From: an uncultured Eubacteriales bacterium | Lineage (GTDB): Bacteria; Bacillota; Clostridia; Christensenellales; Aristaeellaceae | Assembly (NCBI GenBank): GCA_900540045.1 | Contig: UQEF01000028.1 | Span: 1 to 29,342 of the forward strand | Length of the DNA: 29,342 nucleotides | Direction of reading: 5' to 3' | Shown here: piece after piece, positions 7,595 to 14,001 of the stretch | How positions within the stretch are numbered: the stretch's first letter is position 1 | Layout: every line of letters begins with the position of its first letter | Made by a program: the position numbers and the translations under genes | The notes under the pieces: generated by a model | What the model was told of the DNA's origin: nothing | The model's database searches: none | What the model saw: the letters and a program-made list of their open reading frames with translations, nothing else

Positions 7595-9202
7595 TCAGTC
7601 CACAGTGATGCCCGTCAGTTTTTTCCACGCATTGCGAATGGTGTTCTGGTTTTGCACACCGTAATCGGGATCGTTCTGCTTGCACTCGTCCATATCGCGC
7701 AGGAAATGCACGCAGTTCTGGCCGTCGAAATTGTTGCCCGAAATGGTCTGGCCGCCATGCGCCACATTATGGGTGGAAGCGATGGACCACCGGCCGTCCG
7801 GCAGTTTGACATACACGACCTTGGGACCCCAGCTTTCCTTGTTGCCAAAGGCCTCGAACATCGCCGCGGTATCCGCCGCGGTGAGGGGCTCTACATCAGC
7901 GTGATTGCCGCGGCTCATGATGCGCAGCGTCCAGCTGATGCCGGTCTCGGGATCATAGGCGATCAGGTTCTGCCCGTTTTTGAGGGTGGGCTTGACATCG
8001 TTAAACCAGTGCAGCAGCTGGATGGTGGCGCCGTTGGGAGCGACGGTCGTACCCGTGCCGCCGGAGGAAGAGCCGCCCGAGGACGAGCCGCCGGAGGAAG
8101 ATCCACTATTGGAGGACGAATCATAGCGCTTGGCGTTGCCGCTGTAGAGCACCGTCTGCGTCTTGGCGCCCGCTATACCGTCGTCATCCAGGCCGTTGAG
8201 CTTCTGGAAGGCGGTGACCGCGGCCACGGTGATGGGGCCGTAGGTGCCGTCGGCGCTGACGTTATAGCCCAGGTCCTTCAGGGCCTGCTGCAGCTTTTTG
8301 ACCTCCGTGCCCTTGTCTCCGGACTGCAGCTTGACATACGCGCCGGAAGAGCTGCTGGAGCCGGAAGAGCTGGAGCCGGAAGAACCAGCTGCCACGGCCG
8401 AGCTGGAAAACAGCGCCGCATAGGTGCTCTGGCCGGTCAGTCCATCCACCTTGAGGCCGTTGTTCTTCTGAAACGCCGTAGCCGCGGCGATGGAGCCGCT
8501 GCCGTACACGCCGTCGATGCTCCCGGTATAGTAGCCCAGCTCCTTCAGCCGCTGCTGGACGGTGACGACATCATCGCCCGTATACCCCCTGCGCAGTGTG
8601 CGCGTAAGACCGGAGGATGTGCCGGAACCGGAAGAGGAGCTTGTCCCGTCCGCCTTCTTATAAAGAAGCTCCAGGGTTTTGGTCCCTGCAAGACCGTCGG
8701 CCTCCAGACCGTTATCTTTCTGAAAGGAAATCACCGCGCGCTGCGTGCCGGCACCAAAACGGCCGTCCACGCCGTTGGTATTATACCCAAGTTTGACCAG
8801 CGCAGTTTGCATCTCGGTTACGCGGCTGCCGCTGTCGCCGTACTTGAGGGTGTTGGGATTGGTGGTCACCGGCGTGGTCACCGTAGCGCTCTGCCCATCC
8901 GTTTCCGCGTAAAGCTTTGTCAGCGTCAACGTGCCCGCCTTTCCGTCCGCCTCCAGTCCCCTGGCGGCCTGATAGGCCTTGACCGCCGTTTCCGTGCCGC
9001 GGCCGAATTTTCCGTCCGTTCCGTTGGGGTTGAAGCCCAGCTCCAGAAGCGCCTTTTGCAGCTTCAACACATCCGACCCGCGCGATCCAAACTCCAGCGT
9101 GGCATACTTGGTTGCCGCCAGGGCCTGCGGCACGGCCAGCAGCGTCAGGATCAGCGCAAGCGCCAGCATCCGAAAAGACAGCGCGCGCAGAAAAGTTCTC
9201 AT
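7595..9202 (-). CDS. Secreted protein with four peptidoglycan-binding domains and a C-terminal His/Cys domain
   Basis: A 535-residue protein. It has a signal peptide (1-30) and four PG_binding_1 domains (PF01471) at about 34-98, 118-181, 202-265 and 290-352. Each carries the typical Leu-x2-Leu-Gly-(Tyr/Phe) and Asp-Gly-x-(Phe/Tyr)-Gly core. Ser/Gly linkers join domains 3 and 4 and lead into a C-terminal domain at about 393-530. That last domain carries His434-Ala-Asp-Val-Glu-Pro-Leu-Thr, His478, His482-Gly-Gly and Cys497-Val-His499, a conserved-looking arrangement known after peptidoglycan-binding repeats in other Clostridia. The residues suggest an enzyme but I cannot assign a reaction. The start is supported by AAGGAGG 8 bases upstream. 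It has its own promoter and a short leader with a GC hairpin. Confidence 0.82.
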   Translation of the reverse strand: MRTFLRALSFRMLALALILTLLAVPQALAATKYATLEFGSRGSDVLKLQKALLELGFNPNGTDGKFGRGTETAVKAYQAARGLEADGKAGTLTLTKLYAETDGQSATVTTPVTTNPNTLKYGDSGSRVTEMQTALVKLGYNTNGVDGRFGAGTQRAVISFQKDNGLEADGLAGTKTLELLYKKADGTSSSSGSGTSSGLTRTLRRGYTGDDVVTVQQRLKELGYYTGSIDGVYGSGSIAAATAFQKNNGLKVDGLTGQSTYAALFSSSAVAAGSSGSSSSGSSSSSGAYVKLQSGDKGTEVKKLQQALKDLGYNVSADGTYGPITVAAVTAFQKLNGLDDDGIAGAKTQTVLYSGNAKRYDSSSNSGSSSGGSSSGGSSSGGTGTTVAPNGATIQLLHWFNDVKPTLKNGQNLIAYDPETGISWTLRIMSRGNHADVEPLTAADTAAMFEAFGNKESWGPKVVYVKLPDGRWSIASTHNVAHGGQTISGNNFDGQNCVHFLRDMDECKQNDPDYGVQNQNTIRNAWKKLTGITVD

Positions 9203-9241
9203 GATCCGGTTCCTCCTTGGGTCACTGCGGTGTGTGATAAA

Positions 9242-9257
9242 GCCCGCCGGAGCGGGC
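9242..9257 (-). other. GC hairpin in the leader of the peptidoglycan-binding gene
   Basis: GCCCGC (9242-9247) pairs with GCGGGC (9252-9257) around a CGGA loop. On the minus strand it is followed by TTTA, so it could act as a weak attenuator or a 5' stabiliser. It lies between the promoter and the ribosome site. Confidence 0.35.
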
Positions 9258-9266
9258 CGCGTTTCA

Positions 9267-9295
9267 AGTATAACAAAGCTTTTCCAAAAAGTAAA
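9267..9295 (-). promoter_or_regulatory. Sigma-A promoter of the peptidoglycan-binding gene
   Basis: On the minus strand TTTACT (9290-9295) and TATACT (9267-9272) are 17 bases apart, four and five matches to consensus. The surrounding sequence is strikingly AT-rich for this genome. Confidence 0.6.
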
Positions 9296-9447
9296 TGCTA
9301 TATTACAGTTTTGTTACGAAAAAGTCGTATTTTTGTATCGTGTTTTCAAAATTCCGAAGCAAATTTGATGCATGAAAATGGTAGACTTAATCGTTAGGAT
9401 CAATGGATGGGTACCTACAGCGCCCATCATCAAAGGAGAAACCATCC

Positions 9448-10722
9448 ATGAAGAAACGCATGTGGCTTTGCGTGGCGTTGTGCGCGCTGCTGGTGTGGAC
9501 GTCCGTTCCCTCCCTGGCGGAGGACTGCTTCACCATCGACGTGGATACGCTGGATATGAACAGCCTGAACAGCGACGAATATGTGGCGCAATATCTTTCT
9601 GCAAGCGCCCAGGGCGTGCGGGTCAGAAAATACATCAGTGATTCCAGCGAACTGGCGGCTCCGGTGCGGCTCACACTGATGCAGATGGATTCGCAGACGT
9701 TGCTTTTTGACAAAGACTATGGTTTGCAAAGCGGCACCTTTGACAGCGGCGTGATTTACCTGCCCTATGTGGCGGACCGGACCATTCCCTATCTGGTAAC
9801 CCTGACCGTGGGGGATTATGTATATGCCATGCCCTTTATGCACCAGCAGGCCCGGCTGGTAGCCAACAATGCCTGCACCTACGGCGTGCGGCTCAACGAC
9901 CTGGCGGTGGCTTTCTACGGCGACTGGATGATGGGGACCATGGTGGATTTGAACGCCCTGGCCGGCCAGGGTTCCATGAGCGTGGATATCTGTGCCAGCA
10001 ACCGCTATATCATTGGCCAGGCCACGCTTTCCATGCAGGGTTCCTCGCTGTGCGTTTCCGTTTCCTTCAACAGCCAGGCCAATGTAACCGTGCAGAACCA
10101 GAGTGTCTGGGTTGTAATCAACTGTGCGGACTTTGCCGCCGGGGTGCAGCCGCCCTCTCACCAGCCGGGCGAATGGGTGGACGTGAGCGGAGCGGGCAGC
10201 GCGTTGATCGTGCTGTCCCTCCGGGTAGATTACGACCCCGCCGGACTTCCCGCTTTCTATTATGACCTGTCCTCGTCCCAGCTGCAAAGCCAGCTGTCGC
10301 TTTGGGAGCAGAACCGCGCCGGCGGACAGAGCACCGGCGGATTGAGCGGCGAGACCGTAGATCCCTTCGCCTTTTCGGAGGACATCGGCTGGATTGACAA
10401 TTCCGGCTGGGTCGATGAGGACGGCTGGTATGACGACGGTTCCGGCTGGGTCGATGATGGCTCCGGCTGGTATGACGACGGCTCCGGATGGGTCGATGAT
10501 GGCTCCGGTTGGGTTGATAACGGTTCCGGCTGGACGGACGGCAGCGGCTCATCCGGCTCCGGCTGGGTCGACAGCGGTTCCGGCTGGACGGATGGCAGCG
10601 GCTCATCCGGCTCCGGTTGGGTTGATAACGGTTCCGGCTGGACGGACGGCAGCGGATCATCCGACAGCGGGTGGGTCGATAACGGTTCCGGCTGGACGGA
10701 CGAGGCAGCGGCCAACTTCTAA
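9448..10722 (+). CDS. Secreted protein with a C-terminal array of 14 Gly-Trp repeats
   Basis: A 424-residue exported protein with a signal peptide (1-25, ending Ser-Leu-Ala), a globular beta-rich region (26 to about 300) and a C-terminal array from about residue 314. The array repeats Gly-Trp-(Val/Tyr/Thr/Ile)-Asp 14 times, with Asp/Asn-Gly-Ser spacers every 7 residues that lengthen to 11 in the later part. I do not recognise the globular part. The Trp/Asp-rich array could bind carbohydrate or Ca2+, or act as an adhesive stalk; this is inference. The start is set by AAAGGAG 9 bases upstream. It stands alone and diverges from the peptidoglycan-binding gene. I found no convincing promoter of its own in the AT-rich gap. 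Confidence 0.75.
   Translation: MKKRMWLCVALCALLVWTSVPSLAEDCFTIDVDTLDMNSLNSDEYVAQYLSASAQGVRVRKYISDSSELAAPVRLTLMQMDSQTLLFDKDYGLQSGTFDSGVIYLPYVADRTIPYLVTLTVGDYVYAMPFMHQQARLVANNACTYGVRLNDLAVAFYGDWMMGTMVDLNALAGQGSMSVDICASNRYIIGQATLSMQGSSLCVSVSFNSQANVTVQNQSVWVVINCADFAAGVQPPSHQPGEWVDVSGAGSALIVLSLRVDYDPAGLPAFYYDLSSSQLQSQLSLWEQNRAGGQSTGGLSGETVDPFAFSEDIGWIDNSGWVDEDGWYDDGSGWVDDGSGWYDDGSGWVDDGSGWVDNGSGWTDGSGSSGSGWVDSGSGWTDGSGSSGSGWVDNGSGWTDGSGSSDSGWVDNGSGWTDEAAANF
10387..10704 (+). repeat. Degenerate 21/33-bp tandem repeats encoding Gly-Trp-x-Asp units
   Basis: The core ggctcc/ggttcc-ggctgg-gtcgat recurs every 21 bases, then in a higher-order 54-base pattern (a Val unit plus a Thr unit with extended Ser-Gly spacer). 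Codon variants between copies show that the array has diverged after duplication. Confidence 0.8.
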
Positions 10723-10735
10723 TAAATAGAACAAG

Positions 10736-10777
10736 GCGGTGGCAATTCAGAGAAATACTGAATCGTCACCGCTTTTT
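10736..10777 (+). terminator. Intrinsic terminator after the Gly-Trp repeat gene
   Basis: A long stem pairs 10736-10750 with 10758-10772, about 14 of 15 pairs allowing one G-U, with a seven-base loop. It is followed by TTTTT at 10773-10777. It overlaps the stop codon of the convergent dehydrogenase gene. Confidence 0.88.
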
Positions 10778-11492
10778 ATGCGCCAAAGCCGCCGCCCACC
10801 CCGATGACCTGCCCGGTCACAAAGGCCGCGTCCCCCTGGCACAGCCACAGGATAGCCGCGGCTACCTCCTGGGGTGTACCCAGGCGTCCCAGTGGGGTTT
10901 CTTCGGCCAGCGCTGCCAGGTCACGCCCGGTGAAGTCTCCCAGCATATCTGTCTGAATCACACCGGGACATACGCAGTTGACCGTCACGCCGCTGGGGCC
11001 GACCTCTTTGGCCAGTGCGCGCGTAAGGCCGATGAGCCCGGCCTTGGCCGCGGAATAATGCACCTCGCAGCTGGCTCCCACCTGCCCCCAGACGCTGGAT
11101 ACGTTGACAATGCTGCCGCTTTTTAGGCTGATCATGCCGGGAAGCACCGCGCGTGTCACGTAAAACGCCCCCGACAGGTTCACATCCAGCATGCGCCGCC
11201 AGTCCTCGTCGGTGATATCGGTCAGAAGCTTTTGCTGGGCGATGCCGGCATTGTTCACCAGCGCGTCGATGTGGCCCAGCGTTTTTTCGGCCTCGGCGCA
11301 CGCCTTGCGCACGCGGTCCGGGTCGCTTACATCGCAGCGGATGGCCGCCGCGCCCGTTTCACGCGCCACCGTCTGTGCCGCCGCCTCATCCGCCCGATAG
11401 AAAAACGCGGCGCGAAAGCCCGCGCGCGCAAACGCGCGCACCGCCGCCGCGCCGATGCCCCGGCTTCCGCCCGTGATGAGTGCCGTGCGCAC
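10776..11492 (-). CDS. Short-chain dehydrogenase/reductase (FabG-like)
   Basis: A 238-residue classical SDR. It has the NAD(P)-binding Thr-Gly-Gly-Ser-Arg-Gly-Ile-Gly at 7-14, Asn-Asn-Ala-Gly at 80-83, the catalytic Asn near 105, Ser132/133, and Tyr146-x3-Lys150. It resembles 3-oxoacyl-ACP reductases, but the lone context (no other fatty-acid genes) leaves the substrate open. Arg11 in the cofactor motif suits NADPH. The start is a GTG at 11492 with GAGGGGGA about 8 bases upstream. It follows corA after 12 bases and is probably co-transcribed with it. It ends inside the terminator of the convergent gene. Confidence 0.85.
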   Translation of the reverse strand: MRTALITGGSRGIGAAAVRAFARAGFRAAFFYRADEAAAQTVARETGAAAIRCDVSDPDRVRKACAEAEKTLGHIDALVNNAGIAQQKLLTDITDEDWRRMLDVNLSGAFYVTRAVLPGMISLKSGSIVNVSSVWGQVGASCEVHYSAAKAGLIGLTRALAKEVGPSGVTVNCVCPGVIQTDMLGDFTGRDLAALAEETPLGRLGTPQEVAAAILWLCQGDAAFVTGQVIGVGGGFGA

Positions 11493-11504
11493 AAAAAATC
11501 CCCC

Positions 11505-12437
11505 TCAGAACATCTTCTTGCGCCACAAGAGCACGAACGCCGCCACGCTGGCCACCACCGAGATGCCCAGCACCATCCAGAATCCGAAGGGCGCGTTTTC
11601 AAAGGGCACGCCCACATTCATGCCCCACAGGGAGGCAAACAGCGTGGGGATGGACAAAACCACCGTCAGGCTGGTCAATACCTTCATGACGACGTTGAGG
11701 TTATTGGAAATGATGGAGGCGAACGCATCCATCGTGCCGGACATGATGTCGCGGTAGATGGCGCACATCTCCATGGCCTGCTTGTTTTCGATGATTACAT
11801 CCTCCAGCAGGTCGCTGTCATCGGGGTATTTGCGCAGCATGTCCATGCGCAGCATCTTTTCCAGCACCATCTCATTGCCCTTGAGGCTGGTGGAGAAGTA
11901 CACCAGGCTTTTTTCCAGCTTCATCATCTGCAGCAGCTCCTGGTTGCGCATGCTGGCCTCCAGGCGGGTCTGCACAAACATGCTGGCCTTGTCGATCTGC
12001 TTGAGGTAGGCCAGGAAGCGCGAGGCGTTGCGGTGCAAAAGCTGCAGAATGAAGCGCGTGCGCTTGAACGTCCAGAATCCGCGGATGCGCTCCTCGGTAA
12101 AGTCGGTGATGATGGTGGATTCACGGGTGGAGACGGTGATGATTACGTCATCCACCATGATGATGCCAAGCGGCACGGTGGTGTAGCTGTAGCCGTTGCC
12201 CTCGGCCTCCACATAGGGAATGTCCACGATGATGAGGGTCTGGTCGCCGTCGCGCTCGATGCGGGCGCTTTCCTCCTCGTCCAGCGCGGACTGGATATAG
12301 GTCGGGTCCAGCGCAAAACGCGCGTTGATGCCATCGATCTCCTCGCGCGTGGGATTTTGCAGATGGACCCAGCATCCCTTTTCAAAAGTATTGATTTCGT
12401 TGAGGTGGTCCTCCACCGTCAGATAGATCCGCTTCAT
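11505..12437 (-). CDS. corA: CorA-family magnesium/divalent cation channel
   Basis: A 310-residue CorA/MIT-family protein (PF01544). It has a soluble N-terminal domain, a long charged helix region (about 140-250), and two C-terminal membrane helices. The signature Gly-Met-Asn at 272-274 lies between the helices in the context Leu-Trp-Gly-Met-Asn-Val-Gly-Val-Pro. It forms a pentameric Mg2+ channel in the cytoplasmic membrane; some relatives prefer Co2+ or Zn2+. I chose the start at 12437 with GGCAGG 8 bases upstream. An in-frame ATG at 12494 has no ribosome site and would place the terminator-like hairpin inside the coding sequence. The gene is preceded by an unusual 210-base leader containing a small frame and competing RNA structures. 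Confidence 0.9.
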   Translation of the reverse strand: MKRIYLTVEDHLNEINTFEKGCWVHLQNPTREEIDGINARFALDPTYIQSALDEEESARIERDGDQTLIIVDIPYVEAEGNGYSYTTVPLGIIMVDDVIITVSTRESTIITDFTEERIRGFWTFKRTRFILQLLHRNASRFLAYLKQIDKASMFVQTRLEASMRNQELLQMMKLEKSLVYFSTSLKGNEMVLEKMLRMDMLRKYPDDSDLLEDVIIENKQAMEMCAIYRDIMSGTMDAFASIISNNLNVVMKVLTSLTVVLSIPTLFASLWGMNVGVPFENAPFGFWMVLGISVVASVAAFVLLWRKKMF

Positions 12438-12438
12438 C

Positions 12439-12489
12439 AAAAAAACCTGCCTTTCTGCGGCCGCCAAGGCGGCTTCGCTTCCGGGCAGG
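12439..12489 (-). terminator. Intrinsic terminator/attenuator hairpin covering the corA ribosome binding site
   Basis: On the minus strand CCTGCC (12484-12489) pairs with GGCAGG (12446-12451), enclosing an inner GC-rich hairpin (GCCGC/GCGGC extended by GCG/CGC with an AA bulge, about 12457-12478). Seven U follow at once (12439-12445). The U-run ends one base before the corA ATG. The same GGCAGG is the corA ribosome site, so the structure could stop both transcription and translation. Confidence 0.65.
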
Positions 12490-12546
12490 CGCATGCCTAT
12501 GCAGGCGCAATCTGCGCGTCAACGCGCGCCGCGCCTATCGCCCGGA
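12480..12546 (-). promoter_or_regulatory. Antiterminator pairing in the corA leader
   Basis: The upstream arm at 12531-12546 (minus strand TCCGGGC-gat-AGGCGC) is complementary to the downstream arm at 12480-12492 (GCGCCTGCCCGGA). Thirteen pairs form with only a three-base bulge. The downstream arm contains the left arm of the terminator, so the two structures exclude each other. A small hairpin (12514-12527) lies between the arms. Confidence 0.55.
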
Positions 12547-12610
12547 GCCTGTGAACCTGTGCCCATGGAAATGTCAAAACGTCGTTTCGACTATACGGGT
12601 CGGCATCCAC
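12497..12610 (-). CDS. Candidate 37-residue leader peptide upstream of corA
   Basis: A GTG at 12608-12610 has GGAGGAG six bases upstream and opens a 37-codon frame ending in TAG at 12497-12499. It begins Met-Asp-Ala-Asp-Pro-Tyr-Ser-Arg and ends Gln-Ile-Ala-Pro-Ala. It lies wholly within the corA leader, 40 bases after the predicted transcription start, and codons 22-27 form the upstream arm of the antiterminator. The acidic/Pro start resembles the ribosome-destabilising start of the enterobacterial MgtL leader. No homologue is known to me; the main evidence is the ribosome site and the position. ATG-TAG just upstream (12610-12615) is an alternative start-stop element. Confidence 0.4.
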   Translation of the reverse strand: MDADPYSRNDVLTFPWAQVHRLRAIGAARVDAQIAPA

Positions 12611-12657
12611 TACATGCTCCTCCTTCCGGCGGATAAGCGCCTTTTGTTCCGATTCCC

Positions 12658-12686
12658 ATGATAGCGGTTTTGCAGGGCCGTGTCAA
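12658..12686 (-). promoter_or_regulatory. Strong sigma-A promoter of the corA leader
   Basis: On the minus strand a perfect TTGACA (12681-12686) is followed after exactly 17 bases by TATCAT (12658-12663), five of six matches. A-tracts just upstream (12692-12716) resemble an UP element. Transcription would begin near 12650, about 210 bases before corA. Confidence 0.8.
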
Positions 12687-12744
12687 TCAGGTTTTTCGCA
12701 AGATTTTTGGTTTTTTCCCCGCCGGGGCACGCCGTGCTTCCCCT

Positions 12745-12767
12745 TGCCCACGCGGGCATGATATAAT
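12745..12767 (+). promoter_or_regulatory. Extended -10 promoter of ispG with an overlapping dyad
   Basis: TATAAT (12762-12767) is preceded by TG at 12759-12760. No good -35 is present. The inverted repeat TGCCC-ACGC-GGGCA (12745-12758) sits where the -35/spacer would be and could be an operator. The start codon follows after 49 bases. Confidence 0.6.
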
Positions 12768-12816
12768 GAAGGCGTACCCACACCCGATAGCCCAGGTATT
12801 GAGGAGGTATATCCCC

Positions 12817-13926
12817 ATGCGCAACACCCGCTCCTTTTTCATCGGCCCGCTTCCCATCGGCGGCGGCGCGCCCGTCACCGTGCAGAGCATGACCAACACC
12901 GATACCCGCGATGCCGCAGCCACCCTTTCCCAGGTGCGCGCCCTGGCCCAGGCCGGATGCGACATCGTGCGCCTGAGCGTGTACGACGAGCAGTGCCTGG
13001 AGGCGCTGCCCACCATCATCGAAGGGTCTCCCGTGCCGCTGGTGGCGGATATCCACTACCGGGCCGACCTGGCCGTGGGAGCCATGGAGCGCGGCATCGC
13101 CAAGGTGCGCATCAACCCCGGCAACATCGGCAGCGTGCGCGAGGTGCGGCGTGTGGCGGACTGCGCCAAAATGCACCATGTGCCCATCCGCATCGGCGTC
13201 AATTCCGGCAGCGTGGAAAAGGAGATTCTGGCCCAGGAGGGCGGCGTGACGGCGCGCGGCATGCTCAGAAGCGCGCTGGGACACGCCCGGCTTCTGGAGG
13301 AGGCGGGGTTTCACGACATCGTGCTCAGCCTCAAGGCTTCCAGCGTACCCCTGACCGTGGAGGCCTACCGCCTGGCCGCAAAGGAAACCGACTATCCCCT
13401 GCACGTGGGCGTGACCGAAGCCGGCCTGCCCGGCGCGGGCAATATCAAAAGCGCCATCGGCATCGGCGCGCTGCTTCTGGACGGTATTGGGGACACCATC
13501 CGTGTGTCTCTCACCGGCAGTCCCATCCCGGAAGCTGCCGCCGCCATCGACATTTTGCGCGCAGTGGGCCTGCGCACGGGCTATGTCAACGTGGTCAGCT
13601 GCCCCACCTGCGGCCGTACCGGCATCGACGTGGCCGCCATCGCCCGACGGGTGGAAAGCGAGCTTGCGGACATCCGCGTGCCCTTGACCGTGGCTGTGAT
13701 GGGCTGCGTGGTCAATGGCCCCGGCGAGGCGCGCGAGGCGGACATCGGCCTGGCAGGCGGCGGGCTCAGCCGTGCAGGCGGCTCGGCCGGCGGCGAGGGC
13801 AGTTCCTACGCCGTGGGCGCGATCTTTGAAAAGGGCAAGGCCCCGGAGAAGGTCGAGGGGGATCTGGCCGCCATTCTGATCGAGCGGGCGCGCAGGCTGG
13901 CCCAGGAACGGGCCGCACAGGCGTAA
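12817..13926 (+). CDS. ispG: 4-hydroxy-3-methylbut-2-enyl diphosphate synthase (flavodoxin/ferredoxin-dependent)
   Basis: A 369-residue IspG/GcpE, the penultimate enzyme of the MEP isoprenoid pathway, a cytosolic [4Fe-4S] enzyme that converts MEcPP to HMBPP. The N-terminal TIM-barrel part has Val-Gln-Ser-Met-Thr-Asn-Thr-Asp-Thr and Ala-Asp-Ile-His-Tyr. It also has Val-Arg-Ile-Asn-Pro-Gly-Asn-Ile-Gly. The C-terminal cluster domain has Ser-Cys-Pro-Thr-Cys-Gly-Arg-Thr and Gly-Cys-Val-Val-Asn-Gly-Pro-Gly-Glu. The start at 12817 has GAGGAGG nine bases upstream; a longer open frame back to 12658 overlaps the promoter. A strong terminator follows, so it is monocistronic here, although in many Clostridia it is directly joined to rseP upstream and polC downstream. 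Confidence 0.95.
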   Translation: MRNTRSFFIGPLPIGGGAPVTVQSMTNTDTRDAAATLSQVRALAQAGCDIVRLSVYDEQCLEALPTIIEGSPVPLVADIHYRADLAVGAMERGIAKVRINPGNIGSVREVRRVADCAKMHHVPIRIGVNSGSVEKEILAQEGGVTARGMLRSALGHARLLEEAGFHDIVLSLKASSVPLTVEAYRLAAKETDYPLHVGVTEAGLPGAGNIKSAIGIGALLLDGIGDTIRVSLTGSPIPEAAAAIDILRAVGLRTGYVNVVSCPTCGRTGIDVAAIARRVESELADIRVPLTVAVMGCVVNGPGEAREADIGLAGGGLSRAGGSAGGEGSSYAVGAIFEKGKAPEKVEGDLAAILIERARRLAQERAAQA

Positions 13927-13934
13927 GCGAAGAA

Positions 13935-13984
13935 GAGAGCGGCCCGGAAAAGGCGTTTCTGCCTTTTCCGGGCCGCTCTCTTTT
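13935..13984 (+). terminator. Intrinsic terminator of ispG
   Basis: A perfect 20-base-pair stem (13935-13954 with 13961-13980) has a six-base loop and is followed by TTTT. It is one of the strongest hairpins in the window. It lies between ispG and the convergent EAL gene and may serve both. Confidence 0.93.
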
Positions 13985-14001
13985 CACACCGGCGGCAGGC
14001 A

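Noticed and set aside
10387..10704. CRISPR-like array
   Set aside because: The repeats are in frame, protein-coding and diverged, without unique spacers.
12438..12494. Longer corA start at the in-frame ATG 12494
   Set aside because: It has no ribosome binding site and would translate the terminator-like hairpin; the resulting extension has no counterpart in CorA proteins.
12610..12615. ATG-TAG start-stop element after GGAGGAG in the corA leader
   Set aside because: The spacing is only one base, too close to the ribosome site; the GTG six bases away is better placed. It is kept only as an alternative.
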